This document shows, one piece after another, positions 51,915 through 59,937 of a stretch of 64,000 bases of DNA. The notes under the pieces were generated by a model. The model was not told the origin of the DNA. It saw only the letters and a list, made by a program, of their open reading frames with translations, and made no database searches. The stretch is from assembly GCA_023397655.1 (NCBI GenBank), contig JAEWTW010000058.1, forward strand, positions 1 through 64,000. The letters run 5' to 3'. Each line of letters opens with the position of its first letter. The stretch's first letter is position 1. Origin of the DNA: Bacillota bacterium (GTDB taxonomy: Bacteria; Bacillota; Clostridia; Christensenellales; SZUA-584). The position numbers were made by a program, and so were the translations under genes.

Positions 51915-51960
51915 AACCAGCAATACAATCGTGCATTGATTAAATGCCGGGAGGTAACAG

Positions 51961-52785
51961 ATGGATTTTCTGACAAATGGGCTGGAAGGTTTCTGTAAAG
52001 CCTTGGACGAGGTAGAAGCCTCAGTTCTGTTTTGTGAGCGCTTTGATGAGAAGAGTGACATCTGGAACTTTAACGCACACAAACATGACTGTATCGAGTT
52101 GCTGTATTTCCTGTATGGCAGCGCTGAAGTGTCGGCAGAGGATACCTCGGTGGACGCAACCTTTTACGATATCGTCATGTATCCGAAGGGCATGTACCAT
52201 ACTGAACATTTGCAAAACAATCACCATCAGGAGATCATCTGCCTGTGGGTGGATATTCCCGGGCTGGAATTGCCGGATGTCATCTGCATACAGGATAAGG
52301 ATGCCGAAGTGAAATGGCTGCTGGAGAACCTGCATGCGGAGTATAAGCGCGCCAATCCGTCCAGATGCCTGATTCAGCACTATGTAAAAGCGGCCATGAT
52401 GCTGCTGGCACGCAAATACTGCAATGGAAATCGCGATGAAGATACAGTCAGCCGCGTGAAGATGTATATTCAGGACCATATGACCGAACCGCTCACGGTG
52501 GACCAGCTGGCTGGTCTGGTCTATGTCAGCAAGTCTTACTTAAGCCGTATATTCAAAAAGCAGACAGGGATGACGCTGATCGAATACCAGCGGCAGGCGC
52601 GCATTAATTCGGCGAAGACAATGCTGGTTTCTTCAGAGGTCAGTATAGAGGAGATTTCGTACATTATTGGCTATAATTCTCCGAAATATTTCTGCAGAGC
52701 CTTCCGCGATTGCACGGGAAAATCTCCCCGTGAATACAAGATCGCGGAAAGAAAACCCAAAGCAGCGCATTCGCTTATGAACTAG
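51961..52785 (+). CDS. AraC-family transcriptional regulator
   Basis: A 274-residue regulator. The N-terminal half is a cupin-like ligand-binding domain (HKHDCIELLYF near residue 40), and the last 100 residues carry two helix-turn-helix motifs with LTVDQLAGLVYVSKSYLSRIF and the GYNSPKYFCRAFR signature. It starts behind GGGAGG, 46 bases after the DeoR gene. It may activate the glycyl radical enzyme operon or the importer downstream. Confidence 0.9.
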   Translation: MDFLTNGLEGFCKALDEVEASVLFCERFDEKSDIWNFNAHKHDCIELLYFLYGSAEVSAEDTSVDATFYDIVMYPKGMYHTEHLQNNHHQEIICLWVDIPGLELPDVICIQDKDAEVKWLLENLHAEYKRANPSRCLIQHYVKAAMMLLARKYCNGNRDEDTVSRVKMYIQDHMTEPLTVDQLAGLVYVSKSYLSRIFKKQTGMTLIEYQRQARINSAKTMLVSSEVSIEEISYIIGYNSPKYFCRAFRDCTGKSPREYKIAERKPKAAHSLMN

Positions 52786-52831
52786 TTCCAAATGCATCTG
52801 ATTTGTGCATAATCGTATACCTTTTGTCTCG

Positions 52832-52858
52832 TTGCAGAGGTCCAAAAAACCTCTGCAA
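52832..52858. terminator. Ten-pair hairpin after the araC-like gene
   Basis: TTGCAGAGGT (52832-52841) and ACCTCTGCAA (52849-52858) pair around a seven-base A-rich loop. No T-run follows on the plus strand, so termination strength is unclear. The rest of the 400-base gap holds the promoter and operator of the next gene. Confidence 0.5.
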
Positions 52859-52979
52859 AACGATATAGTAAAATTGTAAACTTCGATTGATCGTCATCTC
52901 GACAGACAAGGCCGCAAGCAATCAAATGATGTTATAGGGGGATATTTATCTTGAACGATAATGTTCAAAAATTTAATAG

Positions 52980-53008
52980 TTGCAAAACAAAAAACGTTAT
53001 GGTATGAT
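52980..53008 (+). promoter_or_regulatory. Promoter of the second sugar importer
   Basis: TTGCAA (52980-52985) and TATGAT (53003-53008), 17-base spacer, followed six bases later by the operator. The transcript would carry a leader of about 175 bases. Confidence 0.75.
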
Positions 53009-53014
53009 ACGGGA

Positions 53015-53041
53015 TGTAATGCATTACAGAAAAGCATTACA
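53015..53041 (+). promoter_or_regulatory. LacI-type operator, site 3
   Basis: TGTAATGCATTACA (53015-53028) plus the half-site GCATTACA (53034-53041), identical in sequence and spacing over 27 bases to the site before the GH4 gene 14 kb away. It covers the predicted transcription start. Confidence 0.8.
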
Positions 53042-53192
53042 TATTATCGAGATATATCGCAAAAAAACTTACAAGGAAATCATTGGCCTAAATTTTAATT
53101 ACATTCCTGATTGGACGCTTTATTTAAGCGGACTTGAATTCACCTGAAATCAACAGATAAGTATCTGTAGATTAAATAAACTAGGAGGAAAC

Positions 53193-54236
53193 ATGAAAAT
53201 GAAGAAAAGAATAATCGGTTTCGTTTTGGTTCTCATGATGGTCAGCATGCTGTTTGCCGCTTGCTCGAGTGCGCCTGAGCAGGCATCTGCAGCACCAAGC
53301 GATCAACCGGCGAGTGAAGCTCCTGCCGCAACAGAAGCTCCGGCTGCAGAAGCTCCGGCAAACGATGCCGAGATGACTTATGATGTTGTCTTTATTGCTC
53401 AGTCAATGTCGAATGAATCCCAGTCATTTGCATCGAAAATGTTCCAGAAGCATGCGGAAGAATTCGGCCTGAATGTCTCCGTCATGGATGCCAAGGCAGA
53501 CCCGGCTACCGAAGCTCAGATGGTGAATACCGCCATTGCGCAGGGCGCAAAAGCGATATTCGTCAACCCGAACGACATCAGCGGTATTGTTCCGAGCCTG
53601 ATGGCGGCGAAGGAAGCCGGCTTGGTTGTTTGCCTGTTCTCCTCGGATCTGGCTGCCGAGAATCAGCAGTATCGTGACTTCTATGTGGGCGCGAACGACC
53701 TTCAGGCGGGCAAAGCCGCTGCCGATACGTTTATCAAACAGTTTCCCGATGGCGCGAACATCGTTGAAATCGGCGGACAGTCCGGCCATGATGCGCAGAT
53801 CAAGCGTCACGACGGCTTCATCGAAGGGCTTGAAGGCTCCAACATCAATCTGCTTGAAACCCAGAACTGCGCCGCATGGGCGACCAACGACGCTCTGGAT
53901 ATCATGCAGGACTTCATCGTGAAGTACGGCGACCAGATCGACGGCATCTTCTGCCACTGGGATAACGGCGCAACGGGCATCATTCAGGCATGCAAGAATG
54001 CGGGCGTCGAGATTCCTTTCCTCGTGGGTGTTGACGGCAACAGAGCCGGTTTCGATCAGGTTAAATCGGGTGACCAGGCTGTTTCGCTGGCGCAGAACTT
54101 TGAGACGATGGCGACCATGTCCATGGAACTCTGCCGTAAGGTTCTGGACGGTGAAACCGTAGAACAGGTCAATTACATCGTTTGGGAAACGGTATCGCCT
54201 GAGACGGTTGATACGCTGACCTACCCCGAATGGTAA
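53193..54236 (+). CDS. Sugar-binding lipoprotein, LacI-controlled importer
   Basis: A 347-residue RbsB-type binding protein. The lipobox FAAC gives a lipidated Cys24, followed by an Ala/Pro/Glu-rich linker to about residue 60. The ligand domain contains VFIAQSMSNESQSFASKMF, IFVNPNDISG and LVGVDGNRAGF. It starts behind AGGAGG and heads a five- or more-gene operon with ATPase and two permeases; its operator links it to the GH4 genes, so it probably imports the glycoside those enzymes hydrolyse. Confidence 0.92.
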   Translation: MKMKKRIIGFVLVLMMVSMLFAACSSAPEQASAAPSDQPASEAPAATEAPAAEAPANDAEMTYDVVFIAQSMSNESQSFASKMFQKHAEEFGLNVSVMDAKADPATEAQMVNTAIAQGAKAIFVNPNDISGIVPSLMAAKEAGLVVCLFSSDLAAENQQYRDFYVGANDLQAGKAAADTFIKQFPDGANIVEIGGQSGHDAQIKRHDGFIEGLEGSNINLLETQNCAAWATNDALDIMQDFIVKYGDQIDGIFCHWDNGATGIIQACKNAGVEIPFLVGVDGNRAGFDQVKSGDQAVSLAQNFETMATMSMELCRKVLDGETVEQVNYIVWETVSPETVDTLTYPEW

Positions 54237-54280
54237 TAAGCAAATAACCAGCTTTAATTAAAAATAGCAGCTGGAAAGCG

Positions 54281-54314
54281 GTCATAGGCTCGTTCGCTGG
54301 AACGAGCCTATGAC
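54281..54314 (+). repeat. Fifteen-pair perfect hairpin between binding protein and ATPase
   Basis: GTCATAGGCTCGTTC and its exact complement flank a GCTG loop. There is no T-run. Such hairpins commonly protect the upstream binding-protein mRNA from 3' decay, letting binding protein exceed membrane components. Confidence 0.75.
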
Positions 54315-54345
54315 ATCAATTTAATGGGAAGGGGCTGTTGCAGAA

Positions 54346-55848
54346 ATGGAGAAGAAGGATAACAATATCATTCTATCCATCAAAGACGTGTGTAAATCAT
54401 TTCCTGGAGTCAAAGCGCTTGACAACGTATCGATTGATATCCAGAGGGGCGTTGTACACGGTATTGTGGGGGAAAATGGCGCGGGAAAGTCAACGCTAAT
54501 GAAAATACTGTCCGGGGTATACAAGAAGGACTCGGGTACAGTCATATTTGACGGCGAGACAATTGACAACACCACGCCGGTTCAATCGTTACACAGTGGG
54601 TTAAGCATTATTTATCAGGAATTTAATCTGGTCAACTCCATGAGCGTCGGGGAGAATATTTTCCTTGGCCGTTTTAAAGAGTTGCACGGAATGCGCGGTA
54701 CACACACGCAGGCAAGAAAGCTCCTTGACAGCATTGGCAGCAATATCAATACCTACAAGATGGTAGCCGATTTCAGCGTGTCCGAGAAACAGATGGTGGA
54801 AATCACCAAAGCCCTGTCCTATGATTCCAAACTCATCATCATGGATGAGCCCAGCAGCAGTTTGACGTCTGACGAACTCAAGCATCTGGTCAAGATCATC
54901 CACCAGCTTCGGGAGAAGGGGATATCCATTATCTACATAAGCCATAAGCTGGATGAGATTTTTGAGTTCTGCGATGTTATTACAGTCATGCGCGACGGCC
55001 ACGTCATCGACACGAAGCCGGTAGCCGATTTTACGCGTGCTGAAATGATAGCAAAAATGATCGGACGATCTATTGAAAATGAATATCCCGAGCGCCCGCA
55101 TTGTACTGGTGAAACGCTTCTGGAGGTTCGCTCGCTTAATACACGTAAGCTCAACAACATTTCCTTTGAAGTCAGAAAAGGTGAAATATTAGGACTGGTG
55201 GGACTGGTGGGTGCCGGCAGAACCGAAATTGTGCGCGCTATATTCGGCGCTGACAAGGTAAAAGGCCACCACATGCTGATCGACGGAAAAACCGTCAAGA
55301 TCAAAAACCCCGCAGATGCAAAGCGTTTGGGCATGGGGCTGGTCCCGGAAGACCGCAAGCTTCAGGGGCTTGTGCTGCCTTTCTCGGTCGAGTCCAACAT
55401 CTCGATGGCCATACTGGACAGAATCAAAAAGTTCGGTTTCATCAACAGGTCCGATGAGAAGGATGTCGCAAAACGCCATGTGGATGCTTTGGGGATTAAA
55501 ACGCCTTCGGCAAAGACCCTTGTGCAGAGTCTCTCGGGAGGCAACCAGCAGAAATGCATCGTGGGACGGTGGCTTGAAACGAAGCCCCGCATACTGATCA
55601 TGGACGAACCCACAAGAGGCATTGATGTCGGCACAAAATACGAGATTTATGTGCTGATGAAGCAGATCGCCGAAAGCGGAGGATCGGTTATACTGATATC
55701 TTCCGAACTTCCTGAGGTGCTGAACATGAGCAATCGTGTGCTGACCATATATGACGGCCGCATCACGGGTGAATTTAATCCCGAAGAGGTGCATCCGGAT
55801 CAAATCATGGAAAGGGCACTTGGATTGGAGGGTCAGAAAGCGATATGA
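54346..55848 (+). CDS. Sugar ABC transporter ATPase (RbsA/MglA type)
   Basis: A 500-residue fused double ATPase. First domain: GENGAGKST, signature FSVSEKQM (weak) and IIMDEPSSSL; second domain: the family-typical GLVGAGRTE and a full signature LSGGNQQKC with IMDEPTRGID. It energises the importer made of the two following permeases. The stop codon overlaps the first permease start by four bases. Confidence 0.93.
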   Translation: MEKKDNNIILSIKDVCKSFPGVKALDNVSIDIQRGVVHGIVGENGAGKSTLMKILSGVYKKDSGTVIFDGETIDNTTPVQSLHSGLSIIYQEFNLVNSMSVGENIFLGRFKELHGMRGTHTQARKLLDSIGSNINTYKMVADFSVSEKQMVEITKALSYDSKLIIMDEPSSSLTSDELKHLVKIIHQLREKGISIIYISHKLDEIFEFCDVITVMRDGHVIDTKPVADFTRAEMIAKMIGRSIENEYPERPHCTGETLLEVRSLNTRKLNNISFEVRKGEILGLVGLVGAGRTEIVRAIFGADKVKGHHMLIDGKTVKIKNPADAKRLGMGLVPEDRKLQGLVLPFSVESNISMAILDRIKKFGFINRSDEKDVAKRHVDALGIKTPSAKTLVQSLSGGNQQKCIVGRWLETKPRILIMDEPTRGIDVGTKYEIYVLMKQIAESGGSVILISSELPEVLNMSNRVLTIYDGRITGEFNPEEVHPDQIMERALGLEGQKAI

Positions 55849-56834
55849 GCAAGGCAAATAATGGCGTTATGTTAGCCCTGAGGTTTTTCCGAGATCATCT
55901 TGTGATCGTTGCAATTGTTCTGTTGGCGCTGGTCACATCGATATTGGAGCCAAAGTTTCTCGGGATACAAAACGTGACCAACATCATGAGCCAGCTGGGC
56001 GCTCTCAGCTTGGTGGCTCTCGGAATGACCTTTGTCATCATCGGCGGATTTATCGATCTTTCGGTGGTGGGAATCATCAACCTGGTCGCCGTGGTGACGA
56101 TCAACCTGATCCAGCCGCTCGGTCAGATTCCCGCGCTGATTATCGGGCTGTGCCTCGGGGCGCTGCTGGGCTGGATCAACAGCCTGCTGGCATTGAGCGC
56201 GGGTGCGACAACCATGTTTGACGCACTATTTATCACCTTTGGTATGAGCACCGTATACAGCGCTTTGGCGCTGATTATCTCCGGCGGGTCCACACTGCAG
56301 ATGCGCTGGATTACCTCCAGTACATCGGTGTTTCAGTCGATCGGCGCAGGAACAGTGTGGATATTTACCGTCGCCGTTCTGATATTCTTTGCATGTATGC
56401 TGCTGCTGCACTTCTTTCAGAGCAAGACATACAGAGGCCGCGCGATCACGCTGACCGGCGGCAACAAAACGGCTGCCAAGCTGGCGGGTATTCCGGTCAA
56501 CCAGACCATCATGCTGATATTCACGATTTCGGGGCTGATGGCGGCTTTGGGCGCAATCGTGCTGTTTTCACGCGTGACGTCAGCATCCCCGGTTATCGGG
56601 TTTGGGTATGACACCAATGCGATACTCGCGGTGGTTGTCGGCGGCACCACGCTCAAGGGCGGCAACGGAAGCGTGCTCAGAACTTTGCTGGGCGTCATAT
56701 TGGTGACGCTTTTGTCCAACTGCATGAACCTGCTGGGCGTATCCACCTATATGCAGGCGGTGCTGAGCGGCATCATCCTCATTGTGGCAATATGGCTTGA
56801 CAATCGCAAGGATCTGAAGGGGGAATATAAATGA
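55845..56834 (+). CDS. CUT2-type sugar ABC transporter permease
   Basis: A 329-residue RbsC-family permease with about ten membrane helices; the family motif reads GGFIDLSVVGI near residue 66 and the coupling loop TGGNKTAAKLAGI near 204. It is coupled by four-base overlaps to the ATPase upstream and the second permease downstream, so subunits are made in equal amounts. Confidence 0.92.
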   Translation: MSKANNGVMLALRFFRDHLVIVAIVLLALVTSILEPKFLGIQNVTNIMSQLGALSLVALGMTFVIIGGFIDLSVVGIINLVAVVTINLIQPLGQIPALIIGLCLGALLGWINSLLALSAGATTMFDALFITFGMSTVYSALALIISGGSTLQMRWITSSTSVFQSIGAGTVWIFTVAVLIFFACMLLLHFFQSKTYRGRAITLTGGNKTAAKLAGIPVNQTIMLIFTISGLMAALGAIVLFSRVTSASPVIGFGYDTNAILAVVVGGTTLKGGNGSVLRTLLGVILVTLLSNCMNLLGVSTYMQAVLSGIILIVAIWLDNRKDLKGEYK

Positions 56835-57796
56835 AAAGCGGTGATTTTAGCAAAAACCTTCTAAGGCTTGCGTCCAAACAGAAGGCATTATTGGCAGTGA
56901 TCGTGATGCTGATTGTAATGTCTGTATCTAAAACAAATTTCTATACGCCATATAACCTGTTTGACATTCTGAACTCCGCTTCCATCAACATGATACTTGC
57001 CGCGGGTGTCACGCTGGTGATCATATGCGCGGGGTGTGATTTGTCGGTGGGCGGCGTGCTGAGCTTGTCCGGCATTGCGTCGATCATGCTCATGAATTAC
57101 ATGCCCATATTGCCCGCCATACTGTGCTCGTTGGCGCTGGGCGCTTTGATCGGCTTCATCAACGGATTCTTCGTGGTGCATCAGAAGACGGAGCCCTTTA
57201 TCATCACGCTGGGCATGGGCATGCTGCTCAAAGGCATCAGTCAGGAGCTGACGGACGCGCACCCGATCTCGCCCAAAAACTCCGAGTTTATGAAAATCGC
57301 CAACGGCAAGATTATACCGGGCATTCCGAACCTCGTGATTGCGATGGTCATCGTGATTGTCGTTGTATTTATGGTACTGAGATATACGCAGTTCGGAAGA
57401 AACTGCTATGCGGTAGGCGGCGATTATGAGGTGGCGGTCTATGCCGGCATCAACGCGAGAAGAACAAAATGGACTGCATTTGTCATCAGCGGCATCACAG
57501 CGGCTTTGGGCGGCGTGCTTCTCTCATCCAAGCTCAACTCCGGATCATCGATCTATGGCGACGCGACTCCGCTGCTGATCCATTGCGGCGCTGTCATCGG
57601 CGGCACATCGCTGACGGGTGGGAAGGGCGGCGTGCTGCAGACATTCATCGGCCTGCTGGCGCTGGGTGTGCTGCAAAACTGCATGAACATGCTGCTCATC
57701 ACTTCGTACATTCAGCAGCTGGTACAGGGCATCGTGATTGTGGGAATACTGTGGCTGGATTGCTATGGTGTCAAGCGCAAGCGCGAAGCGGTATAA
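56831..57796 (+). CDS. CUT2-type sugar ABC transporter permease
   Basis: A 321-residue second permease. The family motif CAGCDLSVGGVLSL is near residue 58 and the coupling loop VGGDYEVAVYAGI near 198. It presumably forms a heterodimer with the preceding permease. It ends 19 bases before the AroE-like gene, so the importer and that dehydrogenase share a transcript. Confidence 0.92.
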   Translation: MKSGDFSKNLLRLASKQKALLAVIVMLIVMSVSKTNFYTPYNLFDILNSASINMILAAGVTLVIICAGCDLSVGGVLSLSGIASIMLMNYMPILPAILCSLALGALIGFINGFFVVHQKTEPFIITLGMGMLLKGISQELTDAHPISPKNSEFMKIANGKIIPGIPNLVIAMVIVIVVVFMVLRYTQFGRNCYAVGGDYEVAVYAGINARRTKWTAFVISGITAALGGVLLSSKLNSGSSIYGDATPLLIHCGAVIGGTSLTGGKGGVLQTFIGLLALGVLQNCMNMLLITSYIQQLVQGIVIVGILWLDCYGVKRKREAV

Positions 57797-57815
57797 CAAA
57801 CCCAGGAGAAAAAAA

Positions 57816-58676
57816 GTGAAAGAACAAAATTATCTGGATAATTTGGTCGGCGTTTTCGGACACCCGGCGGCGGAAAACCCCGGCGTGGTCATACAGGAAG
57901 CGGCATTTAAAGACTTGGGGCTGGGACTGTGGCGCTTTCTCACTATCGATGTGGACCCGGATGCGCTGCAAGACGCCATCAAAGGGCTGAAAACCTTTAA
58001 GATGCGCGGCATCAACTGCACGATTCCCCACAAGCTCGCGGTGATCAAATACCTCGATGAGCTGTCGGAAAGCGCGAGACTGATTGGCGCTGTGAATACG
58101 ATCGTGAACGACAACGGCAGGCTCTTTGGCGATAACACGGACGGCAAGGGCTTCATGGAATCGCTGCGCGCGAACGGTGTGGACCCCAAGGACAAAAAGG
58201 TCGTGATCATGGGGGCGGGCGGCGCGGCGCGGGCAGTCAGCGTTGAATTATGCCTTGCGGGAGCGGGCAGCATCACGATCGTTAACCGGCCGGAGGATGC
58301 GGCACTGGGCGAGAGCCTGATGAAGCTGCTGGCGACCATCTGCGAAGACTCGGCATATGTCAATTGGGATAAGACGTATGCGGTTCCCGCTGATACGGAT
58401 ATACTGATCAACGCAACGCCTATAGGGCTGTATCCCAACATTGACGAAATGCCCGACGTGGATATCAGCACCATATTGCCCTCCATGTTTGTTCAGGATG
58501 TTATACCTAATCCGGCTGTGACGCCCTTTCTGCGGGCGGCTGAAGCGCGCGGCGCAAGATGGAACACCGGAACCGGCATGCTGATCAATCAGGCGGCGAT
58601 CAATATTGAAATGTGGACGGGGCTTAAGCCCAACAAGGAAGTCATGCTGAAAGCTCTGCAGGAAGCGCTGAGCTGA
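57816..58676 (+). CDS. AroE-like dehydrogenase lacking shikimate-binding serines
   Basis: A 286-residue shikimate/quinate dehydrogenase-family protein starting at GTG behind AGGAGA. The catalytic pair is kept: Lys73 in TIPHK and Asp109 in NTDG; the NAD(P) motif GAGGAAR is near residue 131. The N-terminal Ser-x-Ser motif that holds the carboxylate of shikimate is replaced (GHPAAENPG), so the substrate is probably not shikimate. Its position in a sugar-import operon suggests a catabolic polyol or keto-acid dehydrogenase. Confidence 0.82.
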   Translation: MKEQNYLDNLVGVFGHPAAENPGVVIQEAAFKDLGLGLWRFLTIDVDPDALQDAIKGLKTFKMRGINCTIPHKLAVIKYLDELSESARLIGAVNTIVNDNGRLFGDNTDGKGFMESLRANGVDPKDKKVVIMGAGGAARAVSVELCLAGAGSITIVNRPEDAALGESLMKLLATICEDSAYVNWDKTYAVPADTDILINATPIGLYPNIDEMPDVDISTILPSMFVQDVIPNPAVTPFLRAAEARGARWNTGTGMLINQAAINIEMWTGLKPNKEVMLKALQEALS

Positions 58677-59170
58677 TGGGCAGGTTTATCAGCAAACCTG
58701 AGTGGCTGAACATAGTCAGGGAACAGGAGAGAAGGCTGCAATTTGCCTCCTTTAGCCGTGAGAATGCGTTGGATATTGGGCGGCGCATTCTCCGGCTTAA
58801 CCAAGAGAAACATCATGGCAGCCTGAGCATATCCGTCACGGAGGACGACATCGTCATCTTCTCCTACATGATGCCGGGCACAACCACGGAAAATGTAACG
58901 TGGATGTTTCGCAAGCGCAACGTGAGCAAGGCGACAGGTACGAGCTCACTGCTTGCCTATCTGGAGATCGATCAAGGGCTGCGGGAAGAGACGTGGCGCG
59001 GACGGGATGACGCATACGTTGCCTGCGGCGGGTGCTTTCCCGTGCTGATGAGCAATGGGAGTACTTATGCTTATATCACGGTGTCGGGGCTCGAACACCA
59101 TGAGGATCACCAGATTATTGCCGATGCCATCGCGGAGCATTTGAACGTCAGTATCGATTCTATCGTCTAA
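58676..59170 (+). CDS. UPF0303/HbpS-like protein
   Basis: A 164-residue protein of the DUF336/HbpS superfamily, which includes UPF0303 proteins and the haem-binding sensor HbpS. The conserved core reads GGCFPVLMSNG and ITVSGLEHHEDH, with two histidines near the C-terminus. The start overlaps the stop of the AroE-like gene by one base (TGATG), so they are coupled. The family is often annotated as haem-degrading, but members in catabolic operons such as GlcG-like ones have no proven activity. Confidence 0.75.
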   Translation: MGRFISKPEWLNIVREQERRLQFASFSRENALDIGRRILRLNQEKHHGSLSISVTEDDIVIFSYMMPGTTTENVTWMFRKRNVSKATGTSSLLAYLEIDQGLREETWRGRDDAYVACGGCFPVLMSNGSTYAYITVSGLEHHEDHQIIADAIAEHLNVSIDSIV

Positions 59171-59199
59171 ACGCAAATAAAGCGTTATAAAGGTTCGAA

Positions 59200-59706
59200 G
59201 TGAAAGCAGAAGAAAAAATTAATCTGGCTTGCAGTCAGGCGTTAATAGTTAAAAGCAGGGGGGGCCATTGCTCTCAGGCAGGCCTTTGCGGCATGGCGTC
59301 GTTGCTGGAGCTGGACGAAGGTTACGCGATGAAGCTGATGTCTGCCTTCGGCGGCGGCATGCGTCACCAGCAGCTCTGCGGAGCGGTCGTGGCGGCTGGC
59401 ACAGCCCTTGGCTTGGCGTTGGGAGCGGACAATTATGACAAGGCGAACAACGACAGATTGGGTGAGCTCACCGTTGAGTTTGTAGACCGTTTTACCAAAG
59501 AGCTGGGGACGACTGTCTGCGGTCAGCTGCTGATGGACAAGCGCGAAGCGTTCCACTGGGATATGCCCGAGGAGTTGGCTTTTGAGAGCAGCGGCGACAA
59601 TGAAAACGGCAACGAGTTTAACCTGAAGGTGCCGGTTTGCGGTGTGGCGATTACCAGCGCGGTGAGGATTGCTCTGGAGATTATACACAGAGAAAAAGGC
59701 CTGTAA
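59200..59706 (+). CDS. C_GCAxxG_C_C family protein
   Basis: A 168-residue protein with the cysteine pattern of the redox-type C_GCAxxG_C_C family: Cys in GHCSQAGLCG, a CGAVVAAG motif near residue 60 after FGGGM, and later cysteines in TVCGQLL and VCGVAI. Such proteins are thought to bind a metal or cluster and often accompany anaerobic oxidoreductases. It begins with GTG, 30 bases after the UPF0303 gene, and is the last gene before a 230-base gap. Confidence 0.75.
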   Translation: MKAEEKINLACSQALIVKSRGGHCSQAGLCGMASLLELDEGYAMKLMSAFGGGMRHQQLCGAVVAAGTALGLALGADNYDKANNDRLGELTVEFVDRFTKELGTTVCGQLLMDKREAFHWDMPEELAFESSGDNENGNEFNLKVPVCGVAITSAVRIALEIIHREKGL

Positions 59707-59842
59707 GGCCGGGAGGCCGGACAGCGGCTGGACACCTTTGCGCCGAACAACATTAACTTTTCAAGACACAAAAGACAGTCCTAAGTTACAGCCCCTGAGA
59801 ACAGTATGACAAGAGTTTCACAGGTTCAGTTCAGGTCGTTCA

Positions 59843-59864
59843 TTTTAGGATACTTTTAGGATAC
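59843..59864 (+). repeat. Tandem 11-base direct repeat upstream of glycyl radical enzyme 2
   Basis: TTTTAGGATAC occurs twice in immediate succession (59843-59853, 59854-59864). A TAGAAT -10-like box lies at about 59897-59902, with no good -35, so the repeat may be the binding site of an activator. Confidence 0.5.
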
Positions 59865-59937
59865 GTAAGCGGGTTACGCTCAGGCCCCTGCCTCTATAGA
59901 ATATAAGCATAGGAAAACCTAAGAAAGGTGATGAAGC

